21,590 nucleotides of DNA from Ruminococcaceae bacterium UBA7067 (GCA_002493755.1 DKZT01000067.1:35883-57472), one strand, 5' to 3'. Shown: positions 1-7,656, counted from the first letter of the stretch. Notes: generated by a model not told the origin, from the sequence alone. Made by a program: numbers and translations.

Positions 1-60
1 GGGATAGGCGTATTTACTGCAATGCTCTACAAAATCAAAATAGAGTATAACATTATGCGT

Positions 61-108
61 CTCGAACCGGAACAGGCAAGCAAGTTCCCTACAACCTCGT
101 TTCGGGTA
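61..108 (+). repeat. Dispersed palindromic repeat module, degenerate copy
   Basis: This stretch resembles the module at 5401-5442 and, inverted, those at 9947-9990 and near 15021-15070. Shared parts are CGAACCGGAAC, TTCCCTAC and CCTCGTTTCGGGT. The central palindrome is eroded here to GGAAC (69-73) and GTTCC (84-88). It lies in the non-coding region upstream of aspS. Nothing recognisable as a gene is seen in positions 1-190. Confidence 0.7.
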
Positions 109-172
109 TTCTTTAATTCCGCATTCCGAATTATATTAAAAGTATTTAATGATAAAATTAAGCTATGATGCA

Positions 173-190
173 ATTTTTCCGTGGAAAAAT
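173..190. promoter_or_regulatory. Perfect inverted repeat just upstream of the aspS -35
   Basis: ATTTTTCC (173-180) and GGAAAAAT (183-190) are exact reverse complements around a 2-bp centre. The repeat ends 2 bp before the -35 hexamer of the aspS promoter. It could be a regulator site or the remnant of an upstream terminator. Its function is not known. Confidence 0.45.
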
Positions 191-191
191 A

Positions 192-220
192 TTGAAAGCA
201 ATGCGAATTAATGCTATAAT
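192..220 (+). promoter_or_regulatory. Sigma-A-type promoter of the aspS-gatCAB operon
   Basis: TTGAAA (192-197) and a perfect TATAAT (215-220) are separated by exactly 17 bp. Transcription would start near 227, giving a leader of about 57 nt. The leader contains a small hairpin, GCGGC (232-236) and GCCGC (242-246) with loop TAAAT. This placement argues against translation starting at the in-frame ATG at 230, which would be nearly leaderless. Confidence 0.85.
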
Positions 221-283
221 AAGCTAATAATGCGGCTAAATGCCGCTTGTATCGAAATCTATACCCGAAAGGAACATTATATT

Positions 284-2032
284 ATGATGAAGGAAAACGT
301 TTACCGCACTCATCTTTGCGGTGATTTGAGAGAAAGCGACATTGGAAAATCAGTCAGAGTTTCGGGCTGGGTTGAAACAATCCGTGACCACGGCGGCGTT
401 ATGTTCATTGACATACGCGACCAGTACGGCGTTGTTCAGGTTGTTGTTCACGATGACGAGCTTTTAAAGGAAGTCAACAAGGAATGTACCGTTACGGTAA
501 GCGGCAAGGTTGTTAAAAGAGATGACGAAACAATCAACCCGAAGATTGCAACAGGTACTGTTGAGATTGTAACCGAGGAATTAAAGGTTATCGGCAAGTG
601 CAAGAATAATCTTCCGTTTGAGGTTCTCAATTCAACCGACACAAAAGAGGACATAAGACTTAAATACCGTTTTCTTGATTTGAGAAATCCAAAGGTTCAC
701 GATAATATTCTGTTCCGCAGTCAGGTTGTTTCTTTCCTGCGCTCAAAGATGACAGAGCTTGGCTTCAACGAGATAAACACTCCTATTCTCTCGGCAAGCT
801 CGCCCGAGGGCGCAAGAGATTATCTTATTCCGAGCAGAAAGCACAAGGGCAAGTTCTATGCTCTGCCGCAGGCTCCGCAGATTTTCAAGCAGCTTTTGAT
901 GGTTTCAGGCTTTGACAAGTATTTCCAGATTGCACCGTGCTTCCGTGACGAGGACGCAAGAGCAGACCGTTCACCCGGCGAGTTCTATCAGCTCGACTTT
1001 GAAATGGCTTTCGCAACTCAGGAGGACGTTTTTGACGTAGCCGAGCAGGTGCTTTATGAAACCTTTACAAAGTTCAGCGACAAGGAGGTTTCAAAGCCGC
1101 CGTTTAAGAGAATACCGTATAAAGAGGCTATGATTACCTACGGTACGGATAAACCTGATTTGAGAAATCCGCTTGTCATCAAGGATATAAGCGATATGTT
1201 CGCTGAAACAGACTTCAAGCCGTTCCTTAAAAAGACGGTTCGTTCAATAAATGTTCCCGACGCCGCAAAGCAGTCAAAGACCTGGTTCAAGAAGATGGAG
1301 GAGTTTGCTCTGTCAATCGGTATGAAGGGTCTTGGCTATGTAAAGGTTAGAGAGGATATGACCTTTGACGGTCCTATCGACAAGTTCCTCAAGGAGGGCG
1401 ACCGTGAGAAGCTCATTGAGATTAACGGCTCAAAGGCAGGCGATGTTATTTACTTTATCGCCGATTCAGCCGAGGAAGCTCCGAAGCTTGCAGGTCAGAT
1501 AAGAACAGAGGTTGCAAACCGCCTTGATTTAATCGACAAGAGCCGCTTTGAGCTTTGCTTTATCGTTGATTTCCCGATGTACGAGCACGATGAGGAGTCG
1601 GGTGCAATAATCTTCACTCACAACCCGTTCTCTATGCCGCAGGGCGGTATGGAAGCATTGCAGAATATGGATCCGTGTGACATTCTCGCTTATCAGTACG
1701 ATATAGTCTGCGACGGTGTTGAGCTTTCCTCGGGCGCTGTAAGAAACCACGACCTTGACATTATGATTAAGGCATTTGAGATTGCAGGCTACAGCGAGGA
1801 GGATCTTAAAAACAAGTTCTCTTCCCTTTACAACGCATTCCAGTACGGCGCACCGCCGCACGCAGGTATGGCACCCGGTGTTGACAGAATGCTTATGCTG
1901 CTCAGGGGTGAGGAGAATATCCGCGAGGTTATCGCATTCCCGATGAACAGCAACGCTCAGGACGTGCTTCTCGGCGCTCCGAACGAGGTATCCGAGCAGC
2001 AGCTTCGTGAGGTGCACATTAAATTAAGATAA
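284..2032 (+). CDS. aspS: Aspartyl-tRNA synthetase, probably non-discriminating
   Basis: This cytoplasmic class II synthetase charges tRNA-Asp and, if non-discriminating, also tRNA-Asn with aspartate. The 582 residues match the usual bacterial length. The order is an N-terminal OB-fold anticodon domain (about 1-105), class II catalytic core with the SPEGARDYLIPSR region (173-185) and motif 2 FRDEDARADR (220-229), a bacterial GAD insertion, and motif 3 GMAPGVDRMLML (about 528-539). ATG 284 is chosen because GAAAGGA (267-273) lies 10 nt upstream and the promoter maps near 215; ATG 287 is possible. In the OB fold the sequence reads RDHGG with H36. Histidine at the equivalent site is reported for non-discriminating AspRS such as that of Pseudomonas aeruginosa, while discriminating E. 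coli AspRS has leucine. Downstream gatCAB fits that reading, since the misacylated Asp-tRNA-Asn would be its substrate. Confidence 0.96.
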   Translation: MMKENVYRTHLCGDLRESDIGKSVRVSGWVETIRDHGGVMFIDIRDQYGVVQVVVHDDELLKEVNKECTVTVSGKVVKRDDETINPKIATGTVEIVTEELKVIGKCKNNLPFEVLNSTDTKEDIRLKYRFLDLRNPKVHDNILFRSQVVSFLRSKMTELGFNEINTPILSASSPEGARDYLIPSRKHKGKFYALPQAPQIFKQLLMVSGFDKYFQIAPCFRDEDARADRSPGEFYQLDFEMAFATQEDVFDVAEQVLYETFTKFSDKEVSKPPFKRIPYKEAMITYGTDKPDLRNPLVIKDISDMFAETDFKPFLKKTVRSINVPDAAKQSKTWFKKMEEFALSIGMKGLGYVKVREDMTFDGPIDKFLKEGDREKLIEINGSKAGDVIYFIADSAEEAPKLAGQIRTEVANRLDLIDKSRFELCFIVDFPMYEHDEESGAIIFTHNPFSMPQGGMEALQNMDPCDILAYQYDIVCDGVELSSGAVRNHDLDIMIKAFEIAGYSEEDLKNKFSSLYNAFQYGAPPHAGMAPGVDRMLMLLRGEENIREVIAFPMNSNAQDVLLGAPNEVSEQQLREVHIKLR

Positions 2033-2050
2033 ATAAAGAGGTGTCAGCTG

Positions 2051-2332
2051 ATGGTAACACACGAGGATATATTGCAGATTGCAAATCTTGCCAAGCTATC
2101 CGTTCCCGAGGAGGAGCTTGACGCTCTGACAAAGGATATGGCAGAGATTATTGAGTTTGCAAACACAATAAACAACGCAGCCGAGGACGGCGAGTCGTTT
2201 GACAATATCAACAACCTTTCAAATGTACTCAGAAAAGACGAGGTTGTACCGTCGCTTGCCGTTGATGAAATACTCAAAAACGCTAACGACAGCGAAAATG
2301 ACCATTTTCTTGTTAAAAAGAGAGTGCTTTAA
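2051..2332 (+). CDS. gatC: Asp/Glu-tRNA amidotransferase subunit C
   Basis: GatC is the small stabilising subunit of the GatCAB amidotransferase and wraps around GatA and GatB. The product has 93 residues, the normal size. It begins with the family pattern of an N-terminal helix (THEDILQIANLAKLSVPEEE) and then a segment resembling the GatA-binding linker. AAAGAGGTG (2035-2043) sits 7 nt before the ATG. The gene follows aspS by 18 bp with no terminator and precedes gatA by 40 bp, so it is co-transcribed. Small size keeps this assignment slightly less certain than its neighbours, but the gene order settles it. Confidence 0.94.
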   Translation: MVTHEDILQIANLAKLSVPEEELDALTKDMAEIIEFANTINNAAEDGESFDNINNLSNVLRKDEVVPSLAVDEILKNANDSENDHFLVKKRVL

Positions 2333-2372
2333 TCACGGCTTAGCTTGAGCCACTTGAAAGGACTGAAAAAAT

Positions 2373-3842
2373 ATGAGCCAAATTCAGGGAAAAATCAGTA
2401 AAATCAGCTCAATGCTCAAGGAGCGTGAAATATCCTGCACTGAGCTTACCGAGCAATATCTCTCTGAAATAGATAAAACAAACGGCGAGCTTAACGCATA
2501 TGTGACCGTCACACCCGAAACTGCTCTTGAAACAGCGAAAAGGGTTGACGAAAAAATCGCAAAGGGCGAGGAGCTTGCACCGCTTGAGGGTATTCCGATG
2601 ACCCTTAAGGACAATATTTCAACAAAGGGAATTGAAACCACCTGCTGTTCAAAAATTCTTAAGGGCTACAAGCCGATTTATGACGCAACAGTGTGGGAGC
2701 ATCTAAAAAATCAGAACGCCGTGCTTCTCGGCAAAACCAATATGGACGAATTCGCAATGGGCTCTTCCTGCGAAACCTCCTGCTTCGGCGGAGCAAAAAA
2801 TCCGCACAACACAAACCACGTTGCAGGCGGCAGCTCAGGCGGCGTTGCATCTGCTGTCGGCGGAAATATTGCAGCCTACGGCTTAGGCTCTGACACAGGC
2901 GGCTCTATCCGCCAGCCTGCGAGCTTCTGCGGCATAGTTGGCTTAAAGCCGAGCTACGGCTCTGTTTCACGTTACGGTCTTATCGCATATGCGTCAAGCC
3001 TTGACCAGATAGGACCGATTACAACAAGCGTTGAGGACGCGGCGACAGTGTTTGACGCTATCTCTTTCTATGATAAAATGGATTCTACCTCACAGGGCAA
3101 GAAGCGTGCGGCTGCCGATACTCTGAAAAATTCAATCAAGGGTATGAAAATCGGCATTGCGAGGGAATATCTTGAGGGCATCAGAGATGATGTCAAGGAG
3201 GCTATCTTAAACGCCGCTAAGGTGTATGAGAGCCTTGGAGCGGAAATTGTTTACTTTGATTTTCCGTCACTCAAGTACGCTCTGCCTGTTTACTATATTA
3301 TCGCCTGCGCCGAGGCTTCTTCAAACCTCGGCAGATATGACGGCATCCGCTACGGCTACAAAACTCCGAAATATAACGATGTAAACGATATGATATGCAA
3401 AACGAGAAGCGAGGGCTTCGGCAAGGAGGTTCAGAGAAGAATACTTCTCGGCACATATGTTTTAAGCGCAGGCTATTATGACGCTTACTACAAAAAGGCT
3501 CAGAACCTCAGAGGTTCAATCGTTAAGGCTTTCAAGGAAGCCTTTAAGGAGTGCGATGTTATGCTTGCTCCTACCGTTCCTATGACTGCCTTTGAGTGCG
3601 GCAAGGCGGTAAGCGACCCGATAGAAACATACCTTACCGACATCTGCACCGTACCTGTTAATATCGCCGGACTTCCTGCGGTATCTCTCCCCTGCGGCTT
3701 CAACGCAAAGGGAATGCCGATTGGTATGCAGCTTATCGGCAACAGCTTCTGCGAGGACACAATTCTCAATGCCGCTTATCAGTATGAGCAGTGCGTTGGA
3801 ACAGATATATTCAAATCGACTGAAACGGGGGTATTGCTATGA
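2373..3842 (+). CDS. gatA: Asp/Glu-tRNA amidotransferase subunit A (amidase)
   Basis: GatA is the amidase-signature subunit. It hydrolyses glutamine (or asparagine) and releases ammonia for conversion of Glu-tRNA-Gln or Asp-tRNA-Asn. The 489 residues match the family. The Ser-cisSer-Lys triad is intact: K79 in TLKDN, S154 in GGSSGG and S178 in DTGGSIRQP, the same numbering as the Staphylococcus enzyme. The glycine/serine-rich amidase signature runs about 150-185. GAAAGGA (2356-2362) precedes the ATG by 10 nt. The stop overlaps the gatB start in an ATGA of 4 nt, indicating translational coupling. Nothing is truncated. Confidence 0.97.
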   Translation: MSQIQGKISKISSMLKEREISCTELTEQYLSEIDKTNGELNAYVTVTPETALETAKRVDEKIAKGEELAPLEGIPMTLKDNISTKGIETTCCSKILKGYKPIYDATVWEHLKNQNAVLLGKTNMDEFAMGSSCETSCFGGAKNPHNTNHVAGGSSGGVASAVGGNIAAYGLGSDTGGSIRQPASFCGIVGLKPSYGSVSRYGLIAYASSLDQIGPITTSVEDAATVFDAISFYDKMDSTSQGKKRAAADTLKNSIKGMKIGIAREYLEGIRDDVKEAILNAAKVYESLGAEIVYFDFPSLKYALPVYYIIACAEASSNLGRYDGIRYGYKTPKYNDVNDMICKTRSEGFGKEVQRRILLGTYVLSAGYYDAYYKKAQNLRGSIVKAFKEAFKECDVMLAPTVPMTAFECGKAVSDPIETYLTDICTVPVNIAGLPAVSLPCGFNAKGMPIGMQLIGNSFCEDTILNAAYQYEQCVGTDIFKSTETGVLL

Positions 3843-5251
3843 AATACGAGATGGTAGCCGGACTTGAAACACACGTTGAGCTTGCAACCAACACAAAGAT
3901 TTTCTGCGGCTGCACAACAAAGTTCGGCGGCGACCCCAACACACACTGCTGTCCTATCTGCATCGGTCTGCCGGGTACTCTTCCGAAGCTTAACGAAGAG
4001 GTTGTAAACTTTGCAATCAAGGCAGGACTTGCCACGAACTGCGAGATACCCGAGATTGCAAAGATGGACAGAAAAAACTACTGCTATCCCGATTTGCCTA
4101 AGGCTTATCAGATTTCGCAGTACGACAAGCCGCTGTGCTTAAACGGCTATGTTCAGCTGAGCAACGGCAGAAAAATCCGCCTGACCCGTATTCACATTGA
4201 GGAGGACGCAGGAAAGCTCATTCACAGTCACGGCGACACATATGTTGACTATAACCGCGGCGGCGTTCCGCTTATTGAAATAGTAAGCGAGCCTGATATT
4301 CGCTCAGTTGAGGAAGCCAAGGAATATGTTGAGAAGCTTCAGCTTATAATGAAGTATATCGGTGTTTCCGACTGCAAGATGCAGGAAGGCTCAATGAGAT
4401 GTGACGTAAACATTTCCGTGCGACCAGTCGGCAGTGAGGAATACGGCACAAGAACCGAAATCAAGAATATGAACTCAATCACATATATGGCTAAGGCGAT
4501 GGAATATGAGTTTTCACGTCAGGTTGACTTGATTGAAAGCGGCGGCAAGGTTGAACAGCAGACTCTTCGCTATGACGAGGTGAGCGACACAACCTCCTCA
4601 ATGAGAGGAAAAGAGGACGCAAACGACTACCGCTACTTCCGCGACCCTGACCTTGTTACAATAAATGTTCCCGCCGAAAAGGTTGAGCAGATAAGAGCAA
4701 CCCTGCCCGAGCTTCCCGACCAGAAGCTTGAGAGATATATAAACAAACTTGAAATCCCCGAGAATGACGCAAGGCTTATCGTAAAGTACCACAAGGTTGC
4801 CAAGTTCTTCGACAAGGCTATTGACGGCACAAAAACGCCGAGAACTGCGGCTAACTTCATTATCGGTCAGATATTCTCTATTCTTGACAACGACAGCGCA
4901 AAAGAGGAATTTGACATCAAGGTAAGCGCAGAAAATCTCAATGCCTTAATCAAGCTGCTTGACGAGGGCAAAATCAAGATGAATCTTGCCAAAAAGACTC
5001 TCTCCAAAATGCTCGAAACAGGCAAAGCGCCGAGCGAGCTTATTGACGAGAGCGATATGGGCGGTCTTGACGAAAATGCGCTTGACGAGCTTTGCAGGCA
5101 GGCGATTGAGGCTAACCCTAACGCTGTTGCCGACTACAAAAACGGCAAGGTAAAGGCAATCAAGGCTTTGGTAGGCTTTATTATGAAGAACAGCAGAGGC
5201 AAGGCTGACGCTGCTCTTGCGGAGCAGAAGCTCATTGATATGATAGGATAG
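3839..5251 (+). CDS. gatB: Asp/Glu-tRNA amidotransferase subunit B
   Basis: GatB binds the misacylated tRNA and phosphorylates and transamidates the aminoacyl group using ammonia channelled from GatA. The product has 470 residues. The N-terminal cradle domain starts with YEMVAGLETHVEL and holds a CxC...CPxC set (C23, C25, C38, C41) that likely binds zinc, as in several bacterial GatB proteins. The helical and YqeY-like tRNA-binding domain occupies roughly 330-470. Its start overlaps the gatA stop by 4 nt, and GGGGG at 3827-3831 provides the ribosome-binding site. No intrinsic terminator is obvious immediately after the stop; the composite repeat at 5254-5515 follows directly. Confidence 0.97.
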   Translation: MKYEMVAGLETHVELATNTKIFCGCTTKFGGDPNTHCCPICIGLPGTLPKLNEEVVNFAIKAGLATNCEIPEIAKMDRKNYCYPDLPKAYQISQYDKPLCLNGYVQLSNGRKIRLTRIHIEEDAGKLIHSHGDTYVDYNRGGVPLIEIVSEPDIRSVEEAKEYVEKLQLIMKYIGVSDCKMQEGSMRCDVNISVRPVGSEEYGTRTEIKNMNSITYMAKAMEYEFSRQVDLIESGGKVEQQTLRYDEVSDTTSSMRGKEDANDYRYFRDPDLVTINVPAEKVEQIRATLPELPDQKLERYINKLEIPENDARLIVKYHKVAKFFDKAIDGTKTPRTAANFIIGQIFSILDNDSAKEEFDIKVSAENLNALIKLLDEGKIKMNLAKKTLSKMLETGKAPSELIDESDMGGLDENALDELCRQAIEANPNAVADYKNGKVKAIKALVGFIMKNSRGKADAALAEQKLIDMIG

Positions 5252-5253
5252 AT

Positions 5254-5344
5254 GAGGTTTGAGTTTTGAGTTTTGAGCTTTCAGTTTTTAGTTTTTAGTT
5301 TTTAGCTTTGAGTTTTAAGTTTTTAGTTTTTAGTTCTGAGTTAA
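5254..5344 (+). repeat. 7-bp tandem array, 13 units, left arm of a composite element
   Basis: Thirteen consecutive units keep an exact 7-bp period. They include GAGGTTT, GAGTTTT (several), GAGCTTT, CAGTTTT, TAGTTTT (several), AAGTTTT and TAGTTCT. The consensus is NAGTTTT. The array begins 3 bp after the gatB stop. The array at 5467-5515 is its inverted counterpart, so a transcript could fold back on itself. Confidence 0.9.
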
Positions 5345-5400
5345 TAATAATCCTACAACACTAAACTCTTCACAGCGGAGCGTACACAACATTCATCAGA

Positions 5401-5442
5401 GCGAACCGGAACGGTCAAGACCGTTCCCTACGACCTCGTTTC
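5401..5442 (+). repeat. Dispersed palindromic module, best-preserved plus-strand copy
   Basis: The core GGAACGGTC (5408-5416) and GACCGTTCC (5419-5427) form a perfect 9-bp palindrome with a 2-bp centre. It is flanked by GCGAACC on the left and CTACGACCTCGTTTC on the right. The preceding CAACATTCATCAGAGCG (near 5387-5402) also occurs inverted next to the copy at 15041-15060. The module sits between two inverted heptad arms. Confidence 0.85.
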
Positions 5443-5466
5443 AAATTTCTGTAATCTGTATACTGT

Positions 5467-5515
5467 CCACTCTAAACTCCAAACTCTAAACTCTAAACTC
5501 CAAACTCTAAACTTT
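5467..5515 (-). repeat. 7-bp tandem array, right (inverted) arm
   Basis: Six exact 7-bp units, AAACTCC, AAACTCT, AAACTCT, AAACTCC, AAACTCT and AAACTTT, span 5474-5515. A partial unit lies at 5467-5473. Read on the minus strand these are GAGTTT units, inverted relative to the array at 5254-5344. The array ends about 30 bp before the next gene. Confidence 0.9.
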
Positions 5516-5544
5516 GAATATATTTTTTAGTGGAGGTATTTTAT

Positions 5545-6189
5545 ATGCTTATTTGTCCGAAATGCGGAACAGAATTAAATGACGGAGTGGTTTACTGCTC
5601 AAAATGCGGAACAAACGTAACCTACCAGAGCCAGCCGTCGGGAACAGCTCAGTCAGGTGCAGGAAAGCAGAACAATGCTCAGCAAAGCTCATACCGCAGC
5701 AACTCAGCTCAGCAGAACTACAACGGCACAACGTCAGACAAATTCAAGGCAGGAGTCAACAGCGCAGTAAACAAGACAAAGACTTTTTTCTTTAACACTA
5801 CCGATGAAACATCTATGCAGGACGCTTCTGACGTTCAGGAAAACAAGTTTCTCGCTCTTGTGAGCTATCTCGGCTACTTCTTCTTTATCCCGATGATTGT
5901 AAAGCCGTATTCACGCTATCTGAGATTTCACGGAAATCAGGGCTTGACCTTGTGCTTATATCTTTTCGCGGTATCTATTGTCAACACCGTAATCACAAGT
6001 ATAATAGGCATTGCAGGATATTCGGGAATGGGCGCATTGATTGCAGTTACAATAATAAACTCAATAATTTCATTTATCTTCTACGGTTCGTTTGCATTGC
6101 TTGCAGGTATCGGAATTTACAATGCCGTTAAGGGACGTGCAAGAGAGCTGCCTGTAATAGGAAGAATCAGAATTCTGAGAGAGTATTGA
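5545..6189 (+). CDS. Zinc-ribbon membrane protein, DUF4870/Tic20-like
   Basis: Function is unknown. The 214 residues start with a zinc ribbon, C4-x2-C7-x10-C18-x2-C21 (CPKCG...YCSKCG). A Gln/Ser/Asn-rich flexible linker follows to about residue 75. A hydrophobic C-terminal part carries about three membrane segments (YLGYFFFIPMIV; LCLYLFAVSIVNTVITSIIGIA; IAVTIINSIISFIFYGSFALLAGIGIYNAV). The RFHGNQGL motif before the second segment is typical of DUF4870/Tic20-like proteins. GTGGAGG overlaps the GTG at 5530, so the GTG is part of the ribosome-binding site. ATG 5545, 8 nt after GGAGG, is the start. The zinc ribbon spacing is identical to that of the cohesin-like protein at 12280-13410. Confidence 0.85.
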   Translation: MLICPKCGTELNDGVVYCSKCGTNVTYQSQPSGTAQSGAGKQNNAQQSSYRSNSAQQNYNGTTSDKFKAGVNSAVNKTKTFFFNTTDETSMQDASDVQENKFLALVSYLGYFFFIPMIVKPYSRYLRFHGNQGLTLCLYLFAVSIVNTVITSIIGIAGYSGMGALIAVTIINSIISFIFYGSFALLAGIGIYNAVKGRARELPVIGRIRILREY

Positions 6190-6207
6190 TTTTACATATT
6201 CTGTATT

Positions 6208-6239
6208 AAAAAACGGTGGGCATATGCTCACCGTTTTTT
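6208..6239. terminator. Bidirectional intrinsic terminator
   Basis: AAAAAACGGTG (6208-6218) pairs perfectly with CACCGTTTTTT (6229-6239), with GC/CG pairs continuing inside. The A- and T-runs give U-tracts in both directions. It lies between convergent genes, the zinc-ribbon protein (plus) and the HAAS protein (minus). Confidence 0.93.
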
Positions 6240-6248
6240 GTATAGGCT

Positions 6249-7223
6249 TTATCTGTTCTTAAGATACCGTACAACCGCTTCAACCGTGTCAATTGCAAGC
6301 GCAAATATTATAACGCCGAGGAAGAAAACCTGGAAGTTGCTGAATATTGTGGTGATAAGCTGCGGCTTGTCTTCAAAAATTGTCGGGATCCATGATGTAA
6401 AGCTTTGGTTCATTATATTTACGCTCAGCAGCCAGATGCAGGATATAGCCACAGTTGCGGCATTTGTTATCAGGGTTGATACCATAACCTTGAAATTATA
6501 TCTGCCCTCAATAAGCTTGACAATCTCACGCACTATTCCCAAAAGCATAAACAGCACGATAAAATACCAGCCGCTTCTTATGGCTTCGGAATCTAAAATT
6601 GAAATAACCGGCTTGCCCGAAATAACAATGCAAAAGACCTCCGGCACAAAAAGAAAAACAATACCGAACACTATTGAAATGCAGATTCCCACGATTGAGC
6701 CTGCCTTTGATATTCTTTCATTTTTCTTGGGAACGGTCGGCAGACTGTCAGGACCGGTGTATGTATTTATTTTGATATCCTTGTGATAAAAAAATGCGAA
6801 AATCAGGGTAACTATTGCAAATGCCTGAACTACACTTGAAAAAACAACAGCTACCCATTCCCCTACCGCAGAATACCATACGGCAGACGGTGAAGTAAGC
6901 TCTGAGATAACCGCCGCAACAGCGCTTCCGAACGCAGCACAAATCAGAACAATTTTAAGCACAAGCTTGTATGTTGAGTAATACGGCGCACCGATAAGGC
7001 ATTTCTTACCGTCGCCGCTGTATTTCTCGGCAAGCTCATAGGGATTGCCCAGCTCTGTTAATACAACCCTTATATCCTGCTCGCTCGGCGTTACGTCGCC
7101 GCAGCGCTCAATAAGCATATCATCAATAAGACCGCTTAATTCGTCCGATATGTCTTTTCTCTTTTTCTCGGGCAGGCGCTTGACAACCGCATAAATATAT
7201 CTTTCAATCAAATCATTTTTCAT
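6249..7223 (-). CDS. HAAS-domain membrane protein paired with PadR
   Basis: The N-terminal 75 or so residues (DLIERYIYAVVKRLPEKKR...ELGNPYELAEKYSGD) have the helical HAAS/DUF1700 pattern. In Firmicutes this pattern is encoded directly after PadR-type repressors and precedes membrane segments. Six likely transmembrane helices follow, beginning near YKLVLKIVLICAAFGSAV and ending near FFLGVIIFALAIDTVEAVV. The role is thought to be signalling or sensing with PadR; the substrate is unknown. ATG 7223 is chosen because GGGGG (7232-7236) lies 8 nt away, whereas ATG 7229 would be only 2 nt from it. The coding region overlaps the padR end by 11 nt, so translation is coupled. Confidence 0.85.
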   Translation of the reverse strand: MKNDLIERYIYAVVKRLPEKKRKDISDELSGLIDDMLIERCGDVTPSEQDIRVVLTELGNPYELAEKYSGDGKKCLIGAPYYSTYKLVLKIVLICAAFGSAVAAVISELTSPSAVWYSAVGEWVAVVFSSVVQAFAIVTLIFAFFYHKDIKINTYTGPDSLPTVPKKNERISKAGSIVGICISIVFGIVFLFVPEVFCIVISGKPVISILDSEAIRSGWYFIVLFMLLGIVREIVKLIEGRYNFKVMVSTLITNAATVAISCIWLLSVNIMNQSFTSWIPTIFEDKPQLITTIFSNFQVFFLGVIIFALAIDTVEAVVRYLKNR

Positions 7224-7560
7224 CTTCATTTCCCCCTAATAAATTATTGACGTTCCGCGAGAACTCCCTCCAGTGCTTTATCGCCTTTTCAAGCACCGTC
7301 AAGCCGTCATCGGTGATTTTGTAATACTTTCTCGGTTTTGATTCGCTTGTGTCCCATTCACTCTTTAACAGTCCCTGAGCTTCAAGTCTTCTCATAAGCG
7401 GATAAAGCGTGTTTGCTTCAATCGGGATTCCGTTTTCCTTAAGCTTTTTGACAAGCTCATAGCCGTAGGTCGGCTCTTTAAGCTGACTGAGCACCAAGAG
7501 TATCAGCGTACCTCGCCTTAATTCAAGTATCAAGCCGGACACAACCTCGTCACAGTCCAT
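7213..7560 (-). CDS. PadR-family transcriptional regulator
   Basis: This is a 115-residue winged-helix repressor of the short PadR subfamily (PadR-s). The DNA-binding part contains LRRGTLILLVLSQLKEPTYGYELVKKL, the recognition region ANTLYPLMRRLEAQGLLKSEW, and the wing SKPRKYYKITDDGL. A short C-terminal helix (VLEKAIKHWREFSRNVNNLL) likely dimerises. ATG 7560 is preferred because GGGAGGGAG lies just upstream (7565-7573). An earlier in-frame start would give an unusual extension. The promoter region holds two palindromes matching autorepression. The downstream gene encodes the HAAS membrane partner, overlapping by 11 nt. Confidence 0.93.
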   Translation of the reverse strand: MDCDEVVSGLILELRRGTLILLVLSQLKEPTYGYELVKKLKENGIPIEANTLYPLMRRLEAQGLLKSEWDTSESKPRKYYKITDDGLTVLEKAIKHWREFSRNVNNLLGGNEDEK

Positions 7561-7590
7561 TTTACTCCCTCCCATAATGTGCGTATATTT

Positions 7591-7646
7591 ATAGTGTGTG
7601 TTGCACACTATGTTGATATTATAATGTGTGCCGCACAGTATGTCAA
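7591..7646 (-). promoter_or_regulatory. Consensus promoter with two PadR-type operators
   Basis: TTGACA (7646-7641) and TATAAT (7623-7618) are both perfect and exactly 17 bp apart. Operator 1 (7591-7611) is ATAGTGTG and CACACTAT around 5 bp, a perfect palindrome at the expected transcription start. Operator 2 (7621-7641) is ATAATGTG and CACAGTAT around 5 bp, and covers the spacer and the edges of both hexamers. The operator centres are 30 bp apart, about three helical turns. Binding by the PadR protein encoded next door is inferred. Confidence 0.88.
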
Positions 7647-7656
7647 GCCTTTTTGC

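Noticed and set aside
230..283. Upstream in-frame ATG start for aspS
   Set aside because: It lies about 10 bp from the -10 box with no ribosome-binding site; ATG 284 has both good spacing and family length.
5254..5515. CRISPR array
   Set aside because: The units are 7 bp with no unique spacers, and there are no cas genes.
6238..6786. Plus-strand open frame of 182 codons opposite the HAAS membrane gene
   Set aside because: It is antisense to a gene with clear membrane segments, ribosome-binding site and operon context, and starts inside the bidirectional terminator region.
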